Shown here: positions 7,870 to 14,740 of the stretch, one piece after another
Layout of the letters: each line of letters opens with the position of its first letter
Numbering within the stretch: position 1 is the first letter of the stretch
From: Methanocella sp.
GTDB taxonomy: Archaea > Halobacteriota > Methanocellia > Methanocellales > Methanocellaceae
Direction: 5' to 3'
Length of the DNA stretch: 16,034 nucleotides
Assembly (NCBI RefSeq): GCF_035506375.1
Contig: NZ_DATJPM010000037.1
Location: forward strand, 1-16,034
Notes under the pieces: generated by a model
What the model was told of the DNA's origin: nothing
What the model saw: the letters and a program-made list of their open reading frames with translations, nothing else
Database searches by the model: none
Program-made: the position numbers and the translations under genes

Positions 7870-8790
7870 ATGAAACTAACTGTCGAAACGGGCGGCCTGA
7901 CGCTGGCCAACCCTACGATACTGGCAGCCGGCATATTAGGCACCACCGGGGCGTCGCTCAAGAGAGTGGCATCCATGGGCGCGGGCGCCGTCGTCACCAA
8001 GTCTATCGGAGTCGAGCCCAAGCCTGGCCACCCCAACCCGTCCATGGTAAAACTGGAGTGCGGCTACATTAACGCCATGGGCCTGCCCAATCCATCTTAT
8101 GAGGAATTTTTACCGGAACTGGAGATCGCGAAGGAATCGGGCGTGCCCGTCATCGCGAGCATCTTCGGGGCTACCGAGGCTGAGTTTAAGGAAGTGGCAA
8201 AAGGCCTGCCGGGCGCATCGGCTTACGAGCTCAACGTGAGCTGTCCGCATGCGATAGGCTACGGCATGCAGGTGGGCACAGACCCTGCGCTTGTAAGAGC
8301 CATAACGCGTACCGTAAAGAGCGCGGTGAAAGCCCCGGTCTGGGTCAAGCTGACGCCGAACGTCACCGATATAACGGCCATAGGCCGGGCGGCTCAGGAA
8401 GGCGGCGCCGACGCGGTCGTGGCCATTAACACGGTCAAGGCCATGGCCATCGATATCGACAGCGGCTACCCGATACTGGGCAATATCCATGGCGGCCTCT
8501 CCGGTTCGGCCATTAAGCCTGTGGCAGTACGCTGCATCTACGATCTGTACGCGGCCCTCGATATACCGATAATCGGCGTCGGCGGCGTATCTAACTGGGC
8601 CGATGCCGTCGAGCTTCTGATGGCCGGGGCGGCAGCAATAGAAATCGGATCCGCAGTATACGATGATATCGGCATCTTTGCGTCGGTATCCATGGGACTA
8701 TCCGACTATCTGGACCGAAAGAGCCTGAAGCTTGAAGACCTGATCGGAATGGCGTACCGGGTGGTGAAGCATGAGGCCGATAAGTGCTAA
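7870..8790 (+). CDS. pyrD: Dihydroorotate dehydrogenase, class 1B catalytic subunit
   Basis: 306 residues, the normal length of class 1 dihydroorotate dehydrogenase. It oxidises dihydroorotate to orotate in pyrimidine synthesis, using FMN in a TIM barrel in the cytoplasm. Visible motifs: GAGAVVTKSIGVEPKPGHPNP with the FMN/substrate lysine; INAMGLPNPS; YELNVSCPH with catalytic base Cys125 (Cys marks class 1; class 2 has Ser) and substrate-binding Asn122; WVKLTPNV; INTVKAM; HGGLSG; IIGVGGVSNWADA with phosphate-binding glycines; and GAAAIEIGSAV. The next gene encodes the class 1B electron-transfer subunit and overlaps this one by 20 nt, confirming type 1B. ATG 7870 begins the conserved first strand (MKLTVETGGLTLANPTILA). 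Confidence 0.96.
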   Translation: MKLTVETGGLTLANPTILAAGILGTTGASLKRVASMGAGAVVTKSIGVEPKPGHPNPSMVKLECGYINAMGLPNPSYEEFLPELEIAKESGVPVIASIFGATEAEFKEVAKGLPGASAYELNVSCPHAIGYGMQVGTDPALVRAITRTVKSAVKAPVWVKLTPNVTDITAIGRAAQEGGADAVVAINTVKAMAIDIDSGYPILGNIHGGLSGSAIKPVAVRCIYDLYAALDIPIIGVGGVSNWADAVELLMAGAAAIEIGSAVYDDIGIFASVSMGLSDYLDRKSLKLEDLIGMAYRVVKHEADKC

Positions 8791-9547
8791 AATACTCGAG
8801 ATCGTCGAGGAGACGCCGACGATCCGCACCTACAGGCTGGATACGTCCGACTGGCTCCGGGGCAAGCCCGGCCAATTTTTAATGGTCTGGGCTAGAGGCG
8901 TGGACGAGGTGCCCATGACGCTCTCGTATGACGATGCCATCACCGTGCAAAAGGTCGGCGATGCTACCGAAGCTATGTTCAGGCTCAAGGAAGGCGACTC
9001 CCTGGGCATTCGCGGCCCCTACGGTAACGGCTGGGAGCTTGTCGGCGAGGATATACTGCTCATTTCGGGCGGCGTGGGCTCGGCGCCGCTGGCGCCGCTG
9101 GCGGAGAAGGCTGCCTCCATAGGCGTAAAGGTCACGACGCTGGCCGGCTATCGTAACAAGGAAGAGGTCCATTTTGAGGGGAGGTTCAGGAAGGCCGGAG
9201 AAACGTTTATCGCCACGGACGACGGGACTTATGGCCAGAAGGGCTTTGTCACGGGCCTGATGACCAACATGGACTTAAGCAAGTACACCCAAATATATTG
9301 TTGTGGCCCGGAAAAGATGATGTACCGGGTCCTGAGCATCCTGGACGGGCATAAGCTGGCGCCCTGCGCGCAGTTCAGCATACAGCGATACCTGAAATGC
9401 GGCATTGGCGTATGCGGGAGCTGCTGCATAGACCCCGACGGACTGAGGGTATGCAAGGACGGTCCCGTATTCATGGGGAATGTTCTTTTAGACGCCGAAT
9501 TCGGAAAATATGCCCGGGATGCGAGCGGCAGGAGGATGAAACTATGA
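8771..9547 (+). CDS. pyrK: Dihydroorotate dehydrogenase electron-transfer subunit (FAD, [2Fe-2S])
   Basis: 258 residues, normal for PyrK. It passes electrons from PyrD-bound FMN through a [2Fe-2S] cluster and FAD to an external acceptor, NAD+ in known enzymes. Domains: an FAD-binding beta barrel (TIRTYRLDT, then GKPGQFLMVW at about 31-40 and RGPYGNGW), a nucleotide-binding fold (LLISGGVGSAPLAPLA, then YCCGPEKMMYRVL), and the C-terminal cluster motif Cys210-x4-Cys215-x2-Cys218 ... Cys228. An additional Cys219 follows the third ligand. ATG 8771 lies inside the end of pyrD, behind GGTGGTGAAG, so translation is coupled and subunit stoichiometry is likely maintained. The stop overlaps the following start as ATGA. 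Confidence 0.95.
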   Translation: MRPISAKILEIVEETPTIRTYRLDTSDWLRGKPGQFLMVWARGVDEVPMTLSYDDAITVQKVGDATEAMFRLKEGDSLGIRGPYGNGWELVGEDILLISGGVGSAPLAPLAEKAASIGVKVTTLAGYRNKEEVHFEGRFRKAGETFIATDDGTYGQKGFVTGLMTNMDLSKYTQIYCCGPEKMMYRVLSILDGHKLAPCAQFSIQRYLKCGIGVCGSCCIDPDGLRVCKDGPVFMGNVLLDAEFGKYARDASGRRMKL

Positions 9548-10275
9548 CATTTATCGGAAGGTTCAGGTATAATCACAGGGTATTCACCGGAGAAGTTATC
9601 GAGGGTAAGGTTCACTCAATGCTTGGCGGCAAGGAATATAAGCTGGATGAAGTGAAAATCCTGCCCCCCTGCACACCGAGCAAGATCGTCTGTGTCGGGT
9701 GCAATTACGTCGAGCATGCGAAGGAGCTGAACGAGCGTATTCCCGAAGAGCCCGTCCTATTCTTGAAGCCGCCTTCCAGCCTTATCGCAAATGAAGAAAA
9801 TATCGTTTATCCTAAACAGTCGCAGCGCGTGGACTACGAGGCCGAGCTGGCCGTCGTCATCAGCCGGCGGACACGGCATGTTAAGAAGGAAAAGGCGAAG
9901 GACCATATATTAGGCTACACGTGTTTCAACGATGTCACGGCACGGGACCTTCAGAGAAAAGACATCCAGTGGACTCGTGCCAAGAGCTTCGACACGTTCT
10001 CGCCCATCGGGCCATTCATATCCACCGACATCGATCCGCTGAGCCTGAATATCAAGGCGAAGCTGAACGGCGAGGCCAGGCAGAGCTCGAACACGAAGGA
10101 CATGATCTTCAATGTATACAGTCTTGTCGAGTTCATATCCGGCGTCATGACCCTTGAGGCCGGGGACGTCATCGCGACAGGCACGCCTCCTGGGGTCGGC
10201 CCCATGAAGCCAGGCGACACGATCGAGATCGAGGTCGAGAATATCGGCATGCTCAGGAACAAGGTCGTATCTTGA
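9544..10275 (+). CDS. Fumarylacetoacetate hydrolase (FAH) family protein
   Basis: 243 residues from ATG 9544, which shares ATGA with the pyrK stop; a longer reading to 9397 would lie inside pyrK. The FAH fold is clear: SKIVCVGCNYVEHAKELN, PVLFLKPPSSL, the metal-binding set Glu99 and Glu101 (VDYEAELAVV) and Asp130 (CFNDVTARDLQ), KSFDTFSPIGPFI, and the C-terminal GDVIATGTPPGVGP. Family members cleave or tautomerise 2-oxo acids: acylpyruvases, oxaloacetate decarboxylases or tautomerases, fumarylpyruvate hydrolases, HpaG-like isomerases. The substrate cannot be read from sequence. Strict coupling to PyrDK suggests a role near aspartate/oxaloacetate or pyrimidine metabolism, or removal of an aberrant ketoacid; this is inference. 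No known step of pyrimidine synthesis needs it. Confidence 0.9.
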   Translation: MTFIGRFRYNHRVFTGEVIEGKVHSMLGGKEYKLDEVKILPPCTPSKIVCVGCNYVEHAKELNERIPEEPVLFLKPPSSLIANEENIVYPKQSQRVDYEAELAVVISRRTRHVKKEKAKDHILGYTCFNDVTARDLQRKDIQWTRAKSFDTFSPIGPFISTDIDPLSLNIKAKLNGEARQSSNTKDMIFNVYSLVEFISGVMTLEAGDVIATGTPPGVGPMKPGDTIEIEVENIGMLRNKVVS

Positions 10276-10285
10276 GTACCTAAAT

Positions 10286-10299
10286 ATTTTATTTTATTT
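10286..10299 (+). terminator. T-rich terminator of the pyr operon
   Basis: Three T4/T3 runs within 14 bp, starting 11 bp after the FAH stop; archaeal-style U-rich termination without a stem. Confidence 0.4.
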
Positions 10300-10408
10300 A
10301 AAACAAATAAATTTGGTCACTTTTAAATGTGGAATTATTTGTTACAATTTTTTGAAGCACAGAAATATTTAATACCCCATAATACAATGGCAATTAGTAT
10401 GATAAGCG

Positions 10409-10482
10409 GTTGCGAAGCAACTCGAAATAATGTTCCAATTAGAATAAATCGCTACTTATATACAATAAGCCATTGCTTCGCA
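10409..10482. promoter_or_regulatory. Operator-like inverted repeat flanking the TPR-gene TATA box
   Basis: TGCGAAGCAA (10411-10420) and TTGCTTCGCA (10473-10482) are exact 10-bp inverted arms. The left one is itself a dyad (GTTGC-GAA-GCAAC, 10409-10421). They lie on either side of the TATA-like box at 10455-10463, the right arm covering the expected initiation region. This looks like a two-site operator. Confidence 0.45.
10455..10463 (+). promoter_or_regulatory. TATA box of the TPR gene
   Basis: CTTATATAC, predicting a start near 10487 and a leader of about 60 nt that includes AAGGGG-type purine runs before ATG 10547. A second AT-rich candidate (AATATTTAATA) lies at 10363-10373. Confidence 0.45.
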
Positions 10483-10546
10483 TGTGTATCGCATCGAGAA
10501 AAAACGAACAGGGGGCCTATTGGGGGACAAAAAGGGGTTCTTGTGA

Positions 10547-13500
10547 ATGAGCGGGATAAAAAGCTTCTTCGATATAATTACAGGGAATTCGAAGCACAAG
10601 AACGAACCATTCATGCAGCGGGCAGTCAACCCCCGGGCTAGTGTAGCGTATAGCGTGGATGTTCGTTCGAGCATCGATTCGATACAGGATGTAAAGCTCG
10701 TCTTAGATGAGGCGATACGGGAGTATTCGGAAGCGGTACGGCAGAAGCCGGACTATGCGGAGGCCCACTATAATCTGGCCGTGGCCCTGGACGATAAAGG
10801 CCTGCTGGACGATGCCATCCGGGAGTTCCGAGAGGCCGTAAGGCTGAACCCGGATTTCCCCGAAGCGCACTATAACCTGGGCGTGGCGCTGGACGATAAA
10901 GGCTTTATCGACGATGCCATTAAGGAATACCGTGAATCCCTGAGACTGAACCCCGACTATGCAAGAGCTCACTATAACCTGGGCATCGCGCTAGGAAAGC
11001 GAAACCAGCTCGATGAAGCGGTTAAAGAATTCAAGGACGCGCTCAGGATAAACCCCGACTATCCGGAAGTTCACTATAACATGGGCGTCGTGCTCGGTAA
11101 GAAGGGCCTGCTCGACGACGCCATCAAGGCATTCCGTGACGCCATCGAGCTCAAGCCCGACGACGCCGAAGCGCACTATAATTTAGGCGTATCGCTCGAC
11201 TATAAGGGCCTGGTCGACGAGGCCATCGTGGAATTCCGCGAGTCCGTCTGGCTGAAGCCCGACGACGCCGAGGGTCACTATAACCTCGGCCTGGCCCTGA
11301 GCAAGAAAGGCCTGTTCGACCAGGCAATCCGCGAATACCGCGAGGCCGTGAGGATCAAGCCCGACTATGCAAAAGCGCATAACAATCTGGGCATTCTGCT
11401 GGATTACCGGGGCCAGATTGACGAGGCCATCAAGGAGTATTATGCTGCAGTCAGGCTCAGGCCCGACGACTCGGAAGCACATTATAATCTTGGTGTCGCC
11501 CTGGCATCCAGGAACGCCCTGGACGAGGCCGCCCAGGAATTCAAGGACGCGGTCAAGATCAAGCCCAATTACGCGGAGGCTCACTTCAAGCTCGGCTACG
11601 TCTTTTGCAGTAAAGGCGCCCTGGACGACGCGATCAAGGAATTACGGGAAGCCATCTGGCTGAGGCCAAACTATGCCGAAGCCCATTATAATCTGGGCGT
11701 GGTCTTCGGAAAGAAGAACCTCATGGACGACGCGATCCGCGAGCTCAAGGACGCCATCAGGCTCCGCCCCGACTATGCCGAAGCCCATTACAATCTCGGG
11801 CTGGCCTACGACTATAAAGGCCAGCTGGATGATGCTATCCGGGAATACCGGGAAGCCCTGCGGCTCAAGCCCGACGACGTGAAGGCGCGGAATAACCTGG
11901 GCGTGGCGCTCGACGACAAGGGATTCCTGGAAGATACCATTAAAGAGTTCCGGGAGGTCGTCTGGCTGAAGCCCGACGATCCGGAAGCGCACTATAACCT
12001 GGGCCTGGCGCTGAGCAAGAAGGGCCTGCTGGACCATGCAATCCGGGAGTTCCGCGAGGCTTACCGCCTGAAGCCGGACCTCGCCGAAGCATTCTACAAC
12101 CTGGCCGTCGTCTTTGGTAAGAAAGGCATGCTCGACGACGCCATCCGCGAGTACAAGGAAGCCGTGAGACTGCGGCCGGACTATGCGGAAGCGCACTATA
12201 ACCTGGCCACGATCTATGGTAAAAAGAGCATGGTCGACGAATCCATCCGGGAGTTCCGGGAGGCGGTTCATTTGCGCCCCGAGGATGCGAACGCTCACTA
12301 TTATCTGGGCCTGGCGCTGAATAAGAAGGGCCTGGTCGACAACGCCATTCGTGAGTATATTGAAGTTGTCCGGCTCAAGCCCGAGGACGCACAGGCGCAT
12401 AATAACCTGGCGCTGGCGCTTAACGATAAGGGCATGGTCGACGAGGCCGTCCGTGAATTTAAAGAGGCCCTCAGGATCCGGCCCGAGTACTCGGAAGCGC
12501 ACTTCAACCTGGCGGTCGTCCTGGATAAGAAGGGCCTGCTGGATGAAGCTATCGGCGAATACACCATCGCCATCGAGCAGCGTTCCGATGAGCCCGGCTA
12601 TCATTATAACCTCGGCATGGCCCTCGTGAAGAAGGGCCTGCTGGATGAGGCAATAAAGGAATTCAGAGAGGTCATCTGGCTCAGGCCCGAGGACTTCAAT
12701 GCCCGGTACCAGCTGGGCATGGCTTTCAACGAGAAGAACATGCTCGACGACGCCATCCGCGAGCTGCGGGAAACGCTCCACATGGTGCCGGACGACGCCA
12801 ATGTTCACTATAATCTGGGCGTTGTCCTGGGTAAAAAGGGCCTGCTGGATGAAGCCATTGTCGAGTTCAAGTCCGTCCTGCAGTCGAAGCCGGACGAAGT
12901 CAACGCCCACTATTACCTCGGCCTGGCCTATAACTATAAAGGCCTTTACGACGATGCGGCCGCCGAATTACTCGAGGCCCTGCGCCTCCAGCCCGACGAT
13001 GCCAACACGCACTATAACCTGGGCGTGGTCATGGCGAACCGCGGCCAGCTTGACGAGGCGATCAAGGAGTATCGCGAGGCCTTGAATATCAAGCCCGACT
13101 ATGCCAGGGCCCATAACAACCTCGGCATCATCCTGGACTACCGCGGCCTTGTGGACGACGCCGTCTCCGAATACCTGGAAGCGCTGCGCCTGCAGCCGGA
13201 CGACGCCAACGCTCACTATAACCTTGGCCTGGCTTACGATAACAAGGGCCTGGTCGACGAGGCCATCCGCGAGCTGCGGGAGACGATCCGCCTGAAGGCA
13301 GACGACGCCAACGCCCATTATAACCTGGGCGTGATCCTGGGCAAGAAAGGTCTGCTCAAGGAGGCCATCGACGAGTACAACATCGCGGTATGCCTCAGGC
13401 CGGACTATGCCGAGGCATATTATAACCTGGGCTTCGCCCTCGATACGGCCAACATGAATACGATGGCCGTCGAGGCCTACCGGAAGTTCATCGACTGTGC

Positions 13501-13567
13501 GCCGCCCCAGTACGCCAGCTACGTGGACCACGCGCGGCAGCGCGTGCGCGACATGGGCAACGCATAG
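10547..13567 (+). CDS. Giant TPR-repeat protein (27 tetratricopeptide repeats)
   Basis: 1006 residues. About 50 N-terminal residues and a half repeat (LDEAIREYSEAVRQKPDY) precede 27 consecutive 34-residue TPRs (residues about 72-989) with the core EAHYNLGVALDKKGLLDEAI. The repeats are followed by a short capping end (YASYVDHARQRVRDMGNA). No signal peptide, membrane helix or catalytic domain is visible, so it is probably a cytoplasmic scaffold with a superhelical concave surface of more than three turns, if the usual 7-8 TPRs per turn hold. The repeats resemble those before O-GlcNAc transferases, but no transferase domain follows. Early repeats end mostly in DYAE, later ones in DDAN, suggesting block duplications. 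ATG 10547 is weakly preceded by AAGGGG. It stands alone between its own promoter and an oligo-T end. Partner unknown. Confidence 0.92.
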   Translation: MSGIKSFFDIITGNSKHKNEPFMQRAVNPRASVAYSVDVRSSIDSIQDVKLVLDEAIREYSEAVRQKPDYAEAHYNLAVALDDKGLLDDAIREFREAVRLNPDFPEAHYNLGVALDDKGFIDDAIKEYRESLRLNPDYARAHYNLGIALGKRNQLDEAVKEFKDALRINPDYPEVHYNMGVVLGKKGLLDDAIKAFRDAIELKPDDAEAHYNLGVSLDYKGLVDEAIVEFRESVWLKPDDAEGHYNLGLALSKKGLFDQAIREYREAVRIKPDYAKAHNNLGILLDYRGQIDEAIKEYYAAVRLRPDDSEAHYNLGVALASRNALDEAAQEFKDAVKIKPNYAEAHFKLGYVFCSKGALDDAIKELREAIWLRPNYAEAHYNLGVVFGKKNLMDDAIRELKDAIRLRPDYAEAHYNLGLAYDYKGQLDDAIREYREALRLKPDDVKARNNLGVALDDKGFLEDTIKEFREVVWLKPDDPEAHYNLGLALSKKGLLDHAIREFREAYRLKPDLAEAFYNLAVVFGKKGMLDDAIREYKEAVRLRPDYAEAHYNLATIYGKKSMVDESIREFREAVHLRPEDANAHYYLGLALNKKGLVDNAIREYIEVVRLKPEDAQAHNNLALALNDKGMVDEAVREFKEALRIRPEYSEAHFNLAVVLDKKGLLDEAIGEYTIAIEQRSDEPGYHYNLGMALVKKGLLDEAIKEFREVIWLRPEDFNARYQLGMAFNEKNMLDDAIRELRETLHMVPDDANVHYNLGVVLGKKGLLDEAIVEFKSVLQSKPDEVNAHYYLGLAYNYKGLYDDAAAELLEALRLQPDDANTHYNLGVVMANRGQLDEAIKEYREALNIKPDYARAHNNLGIILDYRGLVDDAVSEYLEALRLQPDDANAHYNLGLAYDNKGLVDEAIRELRETIRLKADDANAHYNLGVILGKKGLLKEAIDEYNIAVCLRPDYAEAYYNLGFALDTANMNTMAVEAYRKFIDCAPPQYASYVDHARQRVRDMGNA
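10760..13513 (+). repeat. 27 tandem 102-bp TPR units
   Basis: The codon for the first residue of the E/N-A-H-Y-N-L core recurs exactly every 102 bp from 10760 to 13412, with no insertion or deletion. Trp codons replace the usual residue before Leu-Lys/Arg-Pro only in repeats 5, 9, 12 and 19 (about 11246, 11653, 11959, 12673). Confidence 0.9.
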
Positions 13568-13569
13568 TC

Positions 13570-13582
13570 TTTTTAAATTTTT
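13570..13582 (+). terminator. Oligo-T terminator of the TPR gene
   Basis: T5-A3-T5 directly after the stop codon, merging into the left end of the long inverted repeat. Confidence 0.45.
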
Positions 13583-14105
13583 AAGCCCGCGAAGCTTGCT
13601 AAGCCCGCGAAGACCTTATTAAAGAAATTGCTGTGTTGAATATGCCCTTTTAAGTCTCGGAGTGTACGGAGGCACTATTTTTCACCACAAAGGCACTATG
13701 GGCACGGAGGCCCACAAAGTCTTTTTTATAATTAAGAGACAAAGGGCACAAAGCCGCTTTTTGGACTTTTAAGATACAGGATATGAAGGCACAGGGGCAA
13801 AAAGTGCTATCATGTTCATTCCACTGTGTCTTTGTATCCTTCGTGCCCTGATGTCAATGAACCGGCTTTGTGATTCTTTGTAACTTAATTTAAAAAGAAA
13901 ACTTTGTGGGCCTCCGTGCTCTTCGTGCCTCTGTGGTGAAAAATAGTGCCCTCCGTGCCCTTATGAAGCTTAAAATACGGGAGTAATTCAACACAGAAGT
14001 CATAATTAATTTCTTTAATAGAGTCTTCGCGGTCTTCGCGTTAGCTTCGCGGATTTCGCGCTCGAAACGGTCTTCGCGGGCTTAGCAAGCTTCGCGGGCT
14101 TAAAA
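13579..14105. repeat. 527-bp nested imperfect inverted repeat, non-coding
   Basis: No plausible gene lies here. The two halves are reverse complements in register. Exact arms are 13579-13615/14069-14105 (37 bp), 13617-13629/14008-14020 (13 bp), 13631-13641/13986-13996 (11 bp), 13672-13689/13932-13949 (18 bp), 13702-13720/13901-13919 (19 bp) and 13747-13756/13863-13872 (10 bp). An inner 14-of-17 match is 13778-13794/13824-13840, leaving an apex of about 29 nt. The right arm carries about 48 extra bases of CTTCGCG-type units (14021-14068). The arms are made of CACGGAGG/CACAAAG and CGCGAAG words, which as I recall occur in dispersed intergenic repeats of many prokaryotes. It lies between convergent genes, so transcripts from either side would fold into a long hairpin. 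Confidence 0.85.
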
Positions 14106-14112
14106 CGGGTTA

Positions 14113-14247
14113 TTACCAGAAGCCGCCGCAAAGTGGATAGCCGAACTTAGCCAGTAAAGCGAACCCGCTGCCGAGCACTGTACCATGACCGAAAGCCGCA
14201 TCGAACATCGTGCCGAAGCCCATGATGTAGTTTAAGATATCGTACAT
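14113..14247 (-). CDS. 44-residue Gly/aromatic-rich peptide, possible family member without signal peptide
   Basis: 44 residues from ATG 14247: hydrophobic start MYDILNYIMGFGTMF, then Gly-rich, ending LCGGFW. GAGGCGG lies immediately before the start (spacing only 2 nt). It follows the 70-residue gene by 31 bp, but a terminator hairpin intervenes, so expression may depend on read-through. The last codons GGC-TTC-TGG-TAA match the ends of the 70- and 69-residue neighbours (GGC-TGC-TGG-TAA and GGC-TAC-TGG-TAA), the main reason to believe it. It lacks the MFK-K/R-L signal peptide, so it could be an intracellular or membrane-bound relative, or a decayed C-terminal duplicate. Function unknown. Confidence 0.5.
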   Translation of the reverse strand: MYDILNYIMGFGTMFDAAFGHGTVLGSGFALLAKFGYPLCGGFW

Positions 14248-14266
14248 GCCCGCCTCATAAAAATGG

Positions 14267-14291
14267 AAAAAGGGCTGCTTACCAGCAGCCC
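14267..14291 (-). terminator. Hairpin terminator overlapping the stop codon of the 70-residue gene
   Basis: On the - strand GGGCTGCT-GGTA-AGCAGCCC (14291-14272) is a perfect 8-bp stem with a 4-nt loop followed by T5 (14271-14267). The TAA stop straddles loop and stem, so a terminating ribosome would disrupt the hairpin. Confidence 0.7.
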
Positions 14292-14491
14292 AGGCCACCG
14301 AAGAGTCCCATGGGCCAGCCCATAGCTGCGATCGGGCCCCACCAGCCGGGCAGCACGCCGCCACAAATGCCTAGGCCGGCGCATCCGCATCCTGAGCCGC
14401 AGCCGAATCCGCCCAGCCATGCGCTGGCCGGCAAAGTCGAAAGCGTTATTGCGATGCCCGCCGCGCCCAAAGCTAAAAGTCTCTTGAACAT
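14279..14491 (-). CDS. Small secreted Gly/Cys/Trp-rich protein (family member A)
   Basis: 70 residues. The signal peptide at 1-24 (MFKRLLALGAAGI ... LPASA) is followed by a 46-residue mature part very rich in Gly with Trp/Phe. Five Cys are at 31, 35, 37, 43 and 69, and it ends LGCW. AGGAGGT (14503-14509 on -) lies 11 nt before ATG. Shared with the next two genes are MF-K/R-K/R-L at the start, Leu20-Pro21-Ala22-Ser/Ala23-Ala24 at the cleavage site, and a Gly-X-Trp/Cys end. Cysteine spacing could allow disulfides or metal binding; I recognise no known family. It has its own conserved promoter and a terminator on the stop codon. Likely exported by Sec. No modification enzyme is adjacent, so RiPP status is not supported. 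Confidence 0.8.
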   Translation of the reverse strand: MFKRLLALGAAGIAITLSTLPASAWLGGFGCGSGCGCAGLGICGGVLPGWWGPIAAMGWPMGLFGGLGCW

Positions 14492-14540
14492 ACCTGTATA
14501 GTACCTCCTGTCAAATACGGAAATGCTAACCGGGGCATTT

Positions 14541-14598
14541 AATATTGCCTGTACATTTAGTGAAAATAGGGGCTTTTAAGAGCGATTATTAATAACGG
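14541..14598 (-). promoter_or_regulatory. Conserved promoter block of gene A
   Basis: Reading the - strand, TTTTCACTAA-(5)-CAGGCAATATT occupies 14566-14541 and includes the TATA-like AATATTAAA. An ATTATTAAT element lies 44 bp further upstream (14585-14593). The same arrangement occurs before gene B. Beyond it, 14599-14700 is AT-rich, with CTAAAATAAG at 14621 and no gene. Confidence 0.55.
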
Positions 14599-14700
14599 AG
14601 ATATTTATAGGCTTAATTACCTAAAATAAGCTATATTTTAGCCTTATAATCTTTTCTAATAGAGTTATAAACTATAGTATTCTAATGAATAAGCAAATAT

Positions 14701-14728
14701 AAAAAATAGTACGGGAAGCGAGCTTCCC
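14701..14728 (-). terminator. Hairpin terminator of gene B
   Basis: On the - strand GGGAAGC-TC-GCTTCCC (14728-14713) is a 7-bp stem, followed within 6 nt by T6 (14706-14701). Confidence 0.65.
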
Positions 14729-14740
14729 TGAGATCAGAGC

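Noticed and set aside
9397..9543. N-terminal 49-residue extension of the FAH-family protein
   Set aside because: It would lie wholly within pyrK and reads as unrelated Arg-rich sequence; the ATGA at 9544 gives a normal family length.
11642..12910. 422-residue open frame on the - strand inside the TPR gene
   Set aside because: It is the mirror of the TPR repeats: the same 34-residue periodicity appears in reverse, with repeated FxxDGxV-type words arising from the complementary codons. No promoter or ribosome site.
10760..13513. Regular spaced repeats resembling a CRISPR array
   Set aside because: The period is 102 bp, the repeats are degenerate and there are no unique spacers; the frame encodes TPRs throughout.
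13579..14105. Direct short words (CGCGAAG, CACGGAGG) as a CRISPR or attachment site
   Set aside because: The words are irregularly spaced and the dominant structure is one inverted repeat; no spacers, integrase or tRNA nearby.
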